Of a DNA stretch of 64,000 bases, positions 45,201 through 52,600 are shown one piece after another. Origin of the DNA: Euleptes europaea (taxonomy: Eukaryota; Chordata; Lepidosauria; Squamata; Sphaerodactylidae); contig NC_079325.1 in assembly GCF_029931775.1 (NCBI RefSeq), positions 21,991,461 through 22,055,460 on the forward strand, written 5' to 3'. Position 1 is the stretch's first letter. The number at the start of each line of letters is the position of its first letter. Below the pieces are notes generated by a model. That model saw only the letters and a list, made by a program, of their open reading frames with translations, was not told the DNA's origin and ran no database searches. The position numbers and the translations under genes are program-made.

Positions 45201-46425
45201 AGAATCACGCAATCTAAAAAAAAACCAACCACCACCACTCAGGGTAGTTCACAGTGGGTAGCCGTGTTAGTCTGTCTGCAGTAGTAGAAAAGGGCAAGAG
45301 TCCAGTAGCACCTTAAAGACTAAAAAAATGGTAGGGTATGAGCTTTTGTGAGCCACAGCTCACTTCTTCAGATACAGCTAGAATATGAATCCATCTGTCT
45401 TTAAGTAGAGGAGAGTGAATTCAGACAGGCATTAGAATGTAAATGTTAACAGTATGTAAATGTGAATAGCAGGCGTGATGGGATTAGGTGTGGTATGCAG
45501 AAGAGTCTGTGATGTCCAGGGAAAAGAGGAACTGCTGAATTTCTTGGAAAGAGAAACTGATGAATTACAGTTGATATTCAAACTAAAGTCAATGCATTTA
45601 CCTGGGCTGAATAAAGAGCTTGCATTCATGGCTCATGACCAATGCTGATTTCTCCACACCCATCTCTCCCCTGGACATCACAGCCTCTTCTGCATACCAC
45701 ACCTAATCCCATCACGCCTGCTATTCACATGTACATACTGTTAACAGGTACATACCAATGCTTGTCTGAATTCACTCTCCTCTACTTAAAGACAGAGGGA
45801 TTCACATTCTAGCTGTATCTGAAGTGAGCTGTGGCTCACGAAAAGCTCACACCCTGCCAGAAAATATTTTTAGAAAAGAGCAAGAGTCCAGTGGCACTTT
45901 AAAGACTAACAAAAATATTTTCTGGCAGGGTATGAGCTTTTGTGAGCAATGCATTTACCTGGGCTGAATAAAGACCTTGCGCTCATGGCTCATGGCCAAT
46001 GCTGGTTTCTCCACACCCACCTCTCCCCTGGACATCACAGACTCTTCTGCATGCCACACCTCATCCCATCACGCCTGCTATTCACGTGTACATACTGTTA
46101 GCATTTACATACCAATGCTTGTCTGAATTCACTCTCCTCTACTTAAAGACAGGGGGATTCACATTCTAGCTGAAGTGAGCTGTGGCTCACGAAAAGCTCA
46201 TACATCCCCTGCCCGAAACATATTTTTTGTTCGTCTTTAAGGTGCTGGTTCCAAGGTGCCACTGGACTCCCACACCCAGGGTAGAGAAACGAGCGGCCCT
46301 GCTTGCCGAAAAGGACCGGCGCCCATTGGGAAGGGGGCGCGCCCGAAAGGCTCCCCCGGGGCCAGGGGCGCGCACTCACTGTCGATGTCCTGGATGAGGC
46401 TCGCGGTGCCCGGCATGTAGTTCAT
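33066..46425 (-). CDS. LSM1: LSM1, U6-like Sm-fold protein of the cytoplasmic Lsm1-7 mRNA-decay ring (gene span, complete)
   Basis: Joined exons 46425-46380, 43227-43159, 33743-33628 and 33236-33066 give 402 bases: 133 codons and a stop, the length of human LSM1. The protein binds the 3' ends of deadenylated mRNAs as part of the Lsm1-7/Pat1 complex in P-bodies and promotes decapping. The Sm1 motif spans 'HLVLLRDGRTLIGYLRSIDQF' region residues ~18-48; the Sm2 motif is 'GIFVVRGENVVLLGEI' (~63-78) with the RNA-contact RGEN. A charged C-terminal helix ends in PRADTLDEY. All junctions are GT/AG and phases match the mammalian gene. Relative to human I see only conservative changes plus one E-to-V in 'IEEILEVQRVEQQ'. 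It is head-to-head with BAG4, starts about 3 kb apart. Introns 1 (3.2 kb) and 2 (9.4 kb) are full of repeats. Confidence 0.97.
33270..33362 (-). mobile_element. CR1 fragment in LSM1 intron 3
   Basis: It shares 'cccccagtgaccctctact', 'gcccagaagatgg' and 'ctctcatgatctgcctaag' with the CR1 copy at 35394-35772. Minus orientation. Confidence 0.55.
33427..33516 (+). repeat. Dispersed 'ggccactgtgtgaacaga' repeat in LSM1 intron 3
   Basis: It contains 'acctggttggccactgtg' and 'agactgctggacttgatggg'. Confidence 0.6.
33628..33743 (-). CDS. LSM1: LSM1 exon 3 (second half of the Sm fold)
   Basis: It starts with CC completing the alanine of 'DQFANLVLHQTVERIHVGKK', contains 'YGDIPRGIFVVRGENVVLLG', and ends at GEI before GTAAGT. 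Acceptor AG at 33744-33745. Confidence 0.97.
33886..34090 (+). mobile_element. tRNA-Ala-derived SINE S3, full reference copy
   Basis: The head 'ggggctgtggctcaatggta' with box B 'ggttcaatccccggcatctc' is followed by the body 'gaccctggagagccgctg' and the 3' end 'ctgattcagtataaggcagc' then 'ttcatgtg'. It lies in LSM1 intron 2, antisense to the gene. Confidence 0.88.
34095..34545. other. No feature recognised (LSM1 intron 2)
   Basis: Plain intronic sequence; I see nothing nameable. Confidence 0.4.
34554..34700. mobile_element. hAT element, family B, right-truncated
   Basis: It starts 'tagggttgccaacttcc' and carries 'gatctcctgctattacaac' and 'gtcgctttggcc'. Its right end is missing where an S1 SINE follows. 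Confidence 0.75.
34701..34925 (-). mobile_element. S1 tRNA-derived SINE
   Basis: The AAG run and 'gttggtttttatactccact' (tail) lead toward 'agattagagtccgccact'. The head is incomplete. Confidence 0.75.
35275..35905 (-). mobile_element. S1 tRNA-derived SINE split by a CR1 insertion
   Basis: The SINE tail half is 35275-35393 and the head half 35773-35905. Between them lies the CR1 segment 35394-35772. The two SINE halves join in register ('accctgtga' | 'gtaggtggggctgagag'). Confidence 0.75.
35394..35772 (-). mobile_element. CR1 LINE 3' region inserted in an S1 SINE
   Basis: On the plus strand it reads 'catagagttggaaggga', 'gtcatctagtccaaccccct', 'aaaacctccagggaaggag', 'ttcttcctaatgtctagatg': the reverse of the CR1 tail in its plus copy at 37720-38182. 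Confidence 0.75.
35930..36250 (+). repeat. GC-rich low-complexity repeat
   Basis: It contains near-repeats of 'aagtggcacggacacc' and 'aagtggcatggacactgg', a degenerate short tandem motif. The open frames across it on both strands are composition artefacts. Confidence 0.4.
36383..36600 (+). mobile_element. tRNA-derived SINE family S2, full copy
   Basis: tRNA-like head 'gattcaacagttaagagtgt' and 'ggctcaaatcctttctctgc' (box B). Body 'cacagggttgttgtggtgat' and end 'taagccactttgggttccc' followed by 'aataaaataaat'. It is of the type widespread in squamates. Confidence 0.75.
36610..37715. other. No gene recognised (LSM1 intron 2)
   Basis: No exon, and no repeat I can name with confidence. Confidence 0.35.
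37720..38182 (+). mobile_element. CR1 LINE 3' end, plus orientation
   Basis: It reads 'gatatgataaccatcttcaa', 'cattaggaagaattttctaa', 'cagtggaacaggcttcc' and ends with the CR1 3' terminus 'ggggttggactagatgacc' and 'caactctatgattctatgaa'. Confidence 0.85.
38185..39050. other. No feature recognised (LSM1 intron 2)
   Basis: I see nothing nameable on either strand. Confidence 0.35.
39052..39297 (+). mobile_element. S1 tRNA-derived SINE, internally shortened
   Basis: Head 'gtggtgtagtggttaagagc' and tail 'aaaatcaacttttctttct'. The middle lacks one of the repeated body blocks. Confidence 0.8.
39690..39775 (-). mobile_element. tRNA-Ala-derived SINE S3, diverged head
   Basis: Reverse of a tRNA-like head: 'gaggaattgaacttaggatg' and 'aggagctctaccactgggcc'. 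Confidence 0.5.
39840..40470. other. No feature recognised (LSM1 intron 2)
   Basis: I see nothing nameable. Confidence 0.35.
40478..40793 (-). mobile_element. S1 tRNA-derived SINE, full copy
   Basis: Tail 'gttggtttttatatgccgac' to the reverse tRNA head 'gaccactacaccacactgg'. Confidence 0.85.
41238..41346 (+). mobile_element. 5S-SINE-type 3' end
   Basis: It contains 'gcaggtgatggcaaaccacc' and the BovB-like end 'ggtcgccataggtcagcggt' then 'gacttgacagcatttt'. The 5S head is missing. Just upstream (41179-41236) is an S1-like body piece. Confidence 0.65.
41350..42484. other. No gene recognised (LSM1 intron 2)
   Basis: No exon or nameable repeat. Confidence 0.35.
42493..42701. mobile_element. 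Non-autonomous hAT element, family B, intact short copy
   Basis: 209 bp from 'tagggttgccaggtccct' to 'aggttggcaacccta', flanked by the perfect 8-bp duplication 'accaggat' (42485-42492 and 42702-42709). This uninterrupted copy defines the family's true ends. Confidence 0.92.
43159..43227 (-). CDS. LSM1: LSM1 exon 2 (first half of the Sm fold)
   Basis: 69 bases: AG completing a lysine, then KHLVLLRDGRTLIGYLRSID QF and the first base of an alanine. Acceptor AG at 43228-43229; donor GTATGC at 43158-43153. Confidence 0.97.
43905..44032. mobile_element. Snap-back retro-repeat, short hairpin copy
   Basis: The left half is the reverse of the family's end ('gtagccatgttagtctgact', 'gtccagtagcaccttaaaga'). 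The right half is the same end in plus orientation ('gctgctactggacgtgctct', 'ttctactgctc'). Confidence 0.7.
44281..44396 (+). repeat. Short tandem repeat, three units
   Basis: 'agctggctcatccaagggcc' occurs three times, at about 44285, 44338 and 44369, with a variable spacer. In LSM1 intron 1. Confidence 0.8.
44400..45245. other. No feature recognised (LSM1 intron 1)
   Basis: I see nothing nameable. Confidence 0.35.
45248..46262. mobile_element. Cluster of inverted and direct snap-back repeat copies
   Basis: It opens with a minus copy (45248 to ~45600), continues with a plus copy (~45600-45870), a short minus piece (to ~45943), and a second plus copy (45944-46262). Shared blocks: 'tctcccctggacatcacag', 'cccatcacgcctgctattca', 'gtctgaattcactctcct', 'gtgagctgtggctcacg'. 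There is no reading frame. The head-to-head and partial tandem layout resembles what is known for Penelope-like element ends, but that assignment is tentative. Confidence 0.65.
46380..46425 (-). CDS. LSM1: LSM1 exon 1 (start codon)
   Basis: It encodes MNYMPGTASLIQDID plus one base, then donor GTGAGT (46379-46374). The start has A at -3 (aagATGA). Human LSM1 has E where this has Q (SLIEDID). Confidence 0.96.
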
Positions 46426-46840
46426 CTTCCCCCCGGACGCAGCGGAAGCCCCGCCGCCAGCATCTGCCCTCCACGCAGGGGCGCCTCCCCTTGCCCTCTC
46501 CCCGCCCGGTCCGGAAGCACATGCTCCGGCGGGGCGGGGAGAGGCGGCGGCGGCGGGGAGGCGGCGAGCGGCCGGCGGCGGCGGGTCCGTGCGCATGGAG
46601 AGCTCCGCAGGGGCCTCGCGCGCGCCCCGGCCCGAGGCTTATATGGGCCGCCGGGGGTGGGACGGCCACGTGGCCGGGGAATCGAGCCTGATTTCTATCC
46701 GCTGCGGCAAACGGGAGCCGCCCGGGGGTGGTGGGGCTCGGCTGAAGCCGGAGGAGGAGGCGGGCTGCGGCCGGCTGCGCGCCGCGCGACCCGGGCGCGG
46801 TTCTAAGCGCAAGGCTTCCTTAAGCGTCAGCCCCAAAGAG
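46426..46840 (-). promoter_or_regulatory. LSM1: LSM1 CpG-island promoter region
   Basis: CpG-rich, with GC boxes ('ggggcggggagaggcggc' region) and a palindromic E-box CACGTG at 46667-46672. It extends to the edge of a long dinucleotide repeat at about 46885. Confidence 0.6.
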
Positions 46841-46884
46841 ATCGGAGGGACTTGGCAAGCTGAGCCCGGGCGTGTTTTTGGGGG

Positions 46885-46892
46885 TTTTTTTT

Positions 46893-46925
<33 letters not shown>

Positions 46926-47379
46926 ATATATATATGTGTGTGTGTCTGTGTATATATATATATGTGTGTGTATATATCTTATTATATATATATATATCTT
47001 ATATATATATAATATATATAATATTATATATATTATTATATTATATATAATATTATATATATTATATAAATATATATATATATTTCTTATTATATATATA
47101 ATATAATATTATATAAGTATATATATATATATTTCTTATATATGTGTATGTGTGTGTGTGTGTATATATATATATATGTGTGTGTGTGTATTATTATATA
47201 TATATCTTATTAAATATATATATTATATATTATTATATTATATATAATATTATATATTATATATAATATTATATATATTATATAATATTATATATATTAT
47301 ATAAATATATATATATTTCTTATTATATATATATATAATATAATATTATATAAGTATATATATATTTCTTATATATATA

Positions 47380-47412
<33 letters not shown>

Positions 47413-47435
47413 ATGTGTGTGTGTGTGTTATAAGA
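46885..47435. repeat. (TG/TA)n microsatellite, about 550 bp
   Basis: Alternating TG and TA dinucleotide runs. The pattern is repeated twice (compare 46970-47130 with 47190-47380), so part of it is a higher-order duplication. It lies between the LSM1 and BAG4 promoters. Confidence 0.95.
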
Positions 47436-47439
47436 TATT

Positions 47440-47975
47440 ATATATCATGGGCAGCCATGAAGGAGCTAGAAAAGATTTTGAAGTGTAAGGATGTGACTCT
47501 GGCCACCAAGACTAGATTAATTCATGCCATCATATTCCCTATTACTATGTATGGGTGTGAAAGCTGGACAATGGAGGAAGCTGATAGGAAGAAAATGGAT
47601 TCCTTTGAAATGTGGTGTTGGAGGAGAGGGTTGCAGATCCTGTGGATTGCCGAAAAGACAAATCAGTGGGTTATAGATCAAATCAAGCCTGAACGGACCC
47701 TAGAAGCTAAAATGACTCAACTGAGGCTGTCGTATTTTGGTCACGTCATGAGACGACAAGAGTCACTGGAAAAGACCGTCATGATAGGAAAAGCTGAGGG
47801 CAGCAGGAAAAGAGGAAGACCCAACAAGAGATGGATTGACTCAATAAAGGAAGCCACAGCCTTCAATTTGCAAGATCTGAGCAAGGCTGTCAAAGACAGG
47901 ACATTTTGGAGGACTTTCATTCATAGGGTCGCCATGAGTCGGAAGCGACTCGACGGCACTTCACACACACATGCA
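47440..47975 (+). mobile_element. RTE-BovB LINE, 5'-truncated, C-terminal frame open
   Basis: An open plus-strand frame encodes the last ~175 residues of a BovB polyprotein: 'TKTRLIHAIIFPITMYGCES' (end of the RT thumb), 'QWVIDQIKPERTLEAKM', 'LSYFGHVMRRQESLEKTVM', 'GSRKRGRPNKRW', ending 'HRVAMSRKRLDGT'. The 3' end 'gagtcggaagcgactcgacg' runs into an ACAC tail. The frame has no breaks over this length, so it is fairly young. It inserted at the edge of the dinucleotide repeat. Confidence 0.9.
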
Positions 47976-47979
47976 TATA

Positions 47980-49200
47980 TTATTTTCTTCATTTAACATA
48001 TCAACAGAAACAATATCCAATACTAAGAATAATAGTAATGATACCAAGAAAAACAAGTAGTCTCACTGATTTAACGATAAGACAACTTCCCCCTCTCCCA
48101 TCTAAAAATGAATTGTATAAACTTTTGCTAACGGTGCTAATCCCGAGCCCGGGCGTGTTAACGGGGAAAGAACCCGCTTCTCTCCCCTCTCCCAGCTCGG
48201 TGTGAGTCTGTTGCTCAAAAGTAAATGTGTGTGCTAAGAGCCATCACACATGGGGGAGGGACTGAACTTGTTTTCTGTTGGTGGGGCCAGAGACCATCTG
48301 CACAGTCCACCTTCCCAAATCTACTGCCAATCAGTTTCTCAAGGTGTTGAATATAAGGCAATGGATTCTTTTGCCATCCTTTTTTTCCTAGTTAATTTAT
48401 TATTTCTTACTATGGAAAGCGCTCCAACCCCCTGATCACTAGGGTTAACTTTCTGAAACTTTTCCAGAGCTATATAATTTTAGAGTCTGACACTTCAATC
48501 CTATGCATTTACTCCTTTCTAAGCACATAGATTTCTGATTTGTTTTGGCAATCCACGGAATCCGTAACACTCTCCTCCAACACCACATTTCAAAGGAATT
48601 TATTTTACAATGGTTGTTTGCTATGACAATATTATTTGAATTGAATATTGTGATGGATTTGGATCGTAACCTACTTTGGGAGCTCCCAGTTCAGTAGATA
48701 GAAGACTTATACCCTTGCAAAGGACAATCCGTGTGTGTCTATCAACAAGCCCAAGCCTGCTTTACACATGCAGGAGAGTGAGGTGGAAAACTGCATTTTG
48801 GAATGTTCTCGTATTTGGAGGGGAGACCTCCCTGCAAATAGAAAATCAGCAACCATTCTGTCCTAGTTTTCTAGTAGCGTGAAGGTTTTTTTTAGTAGTC
48901 CTGTTACATTGCTTATTAGATGCCTCATCCTATTGAGTGCATCCACCTTGAGCCCCTGTGAGAAAGGTGGATTAGAAACATAGCAAATAATAAAAATTCT
49001 CCTGCCTGTGTCTACCTAGAAAAAACCTCTCTAACACACCCACCCCTTCTGCTGCGTATCTAACCAGAACAAATGGAAGTACAATTCTGTAGATCTGAAG
49101 TTAGGTCTGAAATAAAATTTTGTTAGTCTTTAAGGTCCTACAGGTCTCCTGTGTAATTGTGCCTCATTTCTACCCTTCTGGGATTACAACCCAGCTCATT
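47980..49200. other. LSM1-BAG4 intergenic sequence, mostly unassigned
   Basis: It holds a short minus-strand BovB scrap at 48535-48600 ('ccgtaacactctcctccaac'), and one old repeat at 48485-48530. No coding exon. Confidence 0.4.
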
Positions 49201-49249
49201 TCTCTGCAGCATTTCAAGGGTTACCCGATCCGGTTGTCAGAGAAGGTCT

Positions 49250-49470
49250 CTCCTGATTGGATGAACGTAAAAAAAAGGGGGGGACGTTTTTCGGACTCCC
49301 TACATCCGGGTTGTTATAAGCGGCTGCCCATTGGTTTGGAAAACGGATGATAAGAATGAGGGTAAAGGGGAATAGCCTGCAGTACTGATTGGTTATAGCG
49401 GGACGTTGGCCGCGCATGCGTGTAGCGCTCCTAGGAGGGAGGCGGTAGTGAGGAGATTGAGGAGCCGTTA
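49250..49470 (+). promoter_or_regulatory. BAG4: BAG4 core promoter region with three CCAAT boxes and an NRF1-like site
   Basis: Three inverted CCAAT boxes (ATTGG) at 49256-49260, 49330-49334 and 49388-49392, then an NRF1-like 'cgcgcatgcgt' at 49411-49421, about 50 bp before the start codon. There is no TATA box. Triple CCAAT spacing of 74 and 58 bp suits NF-Y. Just inside intron 1 are CRE elements: TGACGTC at 49684-49690 and the palindrome TGACGTCA at 49742-49749. Confidence 0.6.
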
Positions 49471-49644
49471 ATGGCGGCCGCGTTGAGGAGACTGTTACAC
49501 GGTGCGGAAGTGGAACGAGTCCGGCCGGAGCCCGAGCCTCCTCCGCTGCCGCCATGGGGCATGGAGGCCCGCAGGTGCCCTGTACATGGCGGCGGAGGCA
49601 GCAGGGGGGAGAGGACCGCCCGTGGCGACAATGGCGGTTTCCAG
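49471..49644 (+). CDS. BAG4: BAG4 exon 1
   Basis: 58 codons, MAAALRRLLHG ... 'RPEPEPPPLPPWG' ... GGFQ, then donor GTAACG. It ends in Q in phase 0, as the mammalian exon does. The donor +4/+5 bases (AC) are weaker than consensus. The start codon context is poor at -3 (T) but has G at +4. Confidence 0.82.
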
Positions 49645-52600
49645 GTAACGGGCAAATCTTCCCTGCCTATTATCAGCTGTGCGTGACGTCGACGGCCCCC
49701 CCTCTCGCTGCTGCGAGGTGCTGCCACGTGCGGCTGTTCCGTGACGTCACTACGTGTGCAGTGTTCGCGGGGCGGGGGACTGCTCTAGCTTTTTTACTGA
49801 ATTGCATATTTGGATGTACTTTTGTTTCTATTTTTAAGCGCGCGCTGTGCTTAAGAACCGAAAAGCCCATCTGTTTTCTGTGTGCGCTTAAGGACAAGCG
49901 GGGGTAGGGGGTTATACTGGGTGGAAGTTTAGCAAAAAATGGTAATTGATAGATGCCACTACAGCTGCAAGATTGGTTTATGCAGCCAAATGGAAACTTT
50001 CAGAGATACCGGATAAGACGGACTGGATAAATAAAATGTTGGAACTGGCAGAAATGGCTAAACTGACGGCATTACTAAATCAAAAGGAGAATAAAGAATT
50101 TGTGGGAGAATGGGAGGCATGGACAATATATTGTCAAAATGAACTTAAAATGGGAAGTATTGGAGGTTATGTTTTGCTCTAATTCAATGGATTAAGGTAG
50201 AAATATTATTAAGATTAAAGATTTAGATTTTAAGAAATGTAATCTGATATATGAAGTATTGTATTGAATTCGAAATTAAATGCAAAGGTGACAATAAAGT
50301 TATCAAAAAGATAGAGGAGGAGAGAGGAAGTCAACGTAAATATATGAACTAATTAGTTATATAGAATAGAGAAATATTATTTATATTATATAATTATCTT
50401 AACGAATGATAAAAACTACTGTACTATAAAAAACAATAAAAAATTTATAAAAATTTAGCAAAAAATGGTAAGGCCCTTATAAGTTCCCTTAGGAACAACA
50501 CACCCCTTATTACAGGGATGGGGAACCTCAGGCCCGGGGGCCATATGCGGCCCCCAAGGACATTTTCTGTGGCCCTCGGTAGCTCCGGGGCCGGGTGTGT
50601 GTGTGGGGGAGGCGTGCAGGCTGGGGCCTGGTTGTGTGGGGCTGGCATGCGTGGGTGTGTGTGTGGGGGGAAGGCTTTTCTTTCTTTTCTTCCTCTTTTT
50701 CTGTCACTCTCCTTTCTCTCCCTCTCTCCCCTTTTCTGTCTTTGTCTGTCTTCCTCCGTCCTTTTCTTTCTTTCTTCCCCTCCCTCCATTTCTTTCTCCC
50801 TTTCTCCCTCTTTTTCCCTCCCTCCCTTTTCCTCTTTCTCTGTTTTCTTTCTTTCCTTCCTCCCTTCCTTCCCTGCGGATCGGCTGCGGGCTGTGCCCCC
50901 CTGGCGCCTCGTTTGCTCGGGCCCACCGCTGGCTGCCCTCCCGCCTGGGGGTGGGGGAGGATGATGGGAGTGGGGGTTCCCTCCAGGCCTTCTCTGTGTG
51001 GCCTCTCCTGGGGTTGCCAACCTCCAGGTGGTGGCTGGAGACCTGGCAACCCTAGCCTACTCCCCCCCCGCCGGAAGATCTACACCTGGTTATGGCCCCC
51101 GAATGTTGTTATAAATGTGCAAATGGCCCTTGGCAGGAAAAAGGTTCCCCACCCCTGCCTTATTATATGAGGGGTGTGTATAGGTGTTTTGCATATGTGG
51201 GAAAAGTGGAGGAGCGTCTGCAAAATCTAGTTGGATATGATATGCAAAGAGCCCTATAAACCTATGCTATTTATTTAAGGAATGGCTGTGTTGCATGGGA
51301 TTCTAGTTCTTGCACTAGTTTTGCTTTACACTTGTGCACTCAGCCCTTTCCCCAATTCAAATACAAGGAACTCTGACTGGTTAGATAGGTAAGAAGGTGA
51401 GAAGTGGTATAGGACAAGACATCTGCTAGAGATCTGCTGTTATCTCTGGCTGGTTTGTTCCCACCTTTTTTATGGTAACACCTGAATAAATAGGTGTGGT
51501 GCTGCAAACCCAAGCTACAAAAGGACATTCTAGTAAGTGCAGGAAAAGGTTTGTTGAAACTCGACTTGGGTCCCAGTATTTTTTATATATATATACAAAA
51601 GTCTTCAGAGTCCTGTGGTGATGGTAGAAAGTGTCATCAAGTCACAGCTGACTTATGGCGACCCCTTATGGGGTTTTCAAGGCAAGAGAAGTTCAAAGGT
51701 GGTTTGCCACTGCCTGCCTCTGCAAAGCAACCCTGGACTTCCTTGGTGGTCTCCCATCCAAGTGCTAAGCAAGGCCTGACCCTGCTTAGCTTCCAAGGTT
51801 GGGCTAGCCTGGGCCATGTTGTGCATGATGGCAAATACATCATGTGCATGCATGTTCTCTTTTTCCAGTAAAAATACATGGGCATAAATTATTTTAATTG
51901 TAGGAGTTTTACTGTGCTTTTGAATCAAAAACTAGTTCCCAAATTAACTTACTTCAATTTAAAATAGTTGTGAAGACAATATAAATGATGATTCCCAGGA
52001 CGATCGTTTAGCGAGGCCTAGGTCCAAGGATGATGGGCTGGCTGGTTCCTCTAGTATGACATTAGTAACTAAGAATGGGTTTCAGGTGGTGATACTCAAG
52101 TAAAGAATAATTTAAAAATATATAGTTGTGTTTCATGGAGAAAAAAACTATCAAGTTTATAAATCATTCAGTGACTTTACGCTGTATTGTGCATATGGTG
52201 CTAAAAAAGATTTGCAAATACCTAAGGAACAAGCAAAAGAAATTAGAGCAATCAATAATAGAGGTTATGAGTGCTTGATACTTTGAAAACAAAGCTATAA
52301 ACAGTTTAAGAGATTCCCAGTGCAAACACTTACATTGGCATTTGGCTTTTTCCGAAGTTTGTGACTGTTTCCCAAAACAGAAACATTCCCCCCCCCCCCC
52401 ACTGGAGGGAAGTCAGAAGCACAATCTCCTTACAGAGCTTTAAGGAAGATTAAAGTGTTCTTTGCGTAACATTAATGGTAACTTTTGCTGTAAATATCAC
52501 ATTAATTTCTATGGTTTGCAGGCCTAACATGTAAAATCTAAGCCCACAGTTTTAATATCCTGAGTGCAGTTAAAAGTTAATTGGAGGGTTTGGTATCTAT

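Noticed and set aside
47379-47450. Coding start of the BovB frame in the TG repeat
   Set aside because: The Cys/Val-rich leader is just translated microsatellite; the element itself starts at about 47440.
50445-51170. Frames of 150-190 codons of Arg/Lys/Glu or Phe/Leu/Ser repeats
   Set aside because: Translation of a polypyrimidine tract inside a hAT element.
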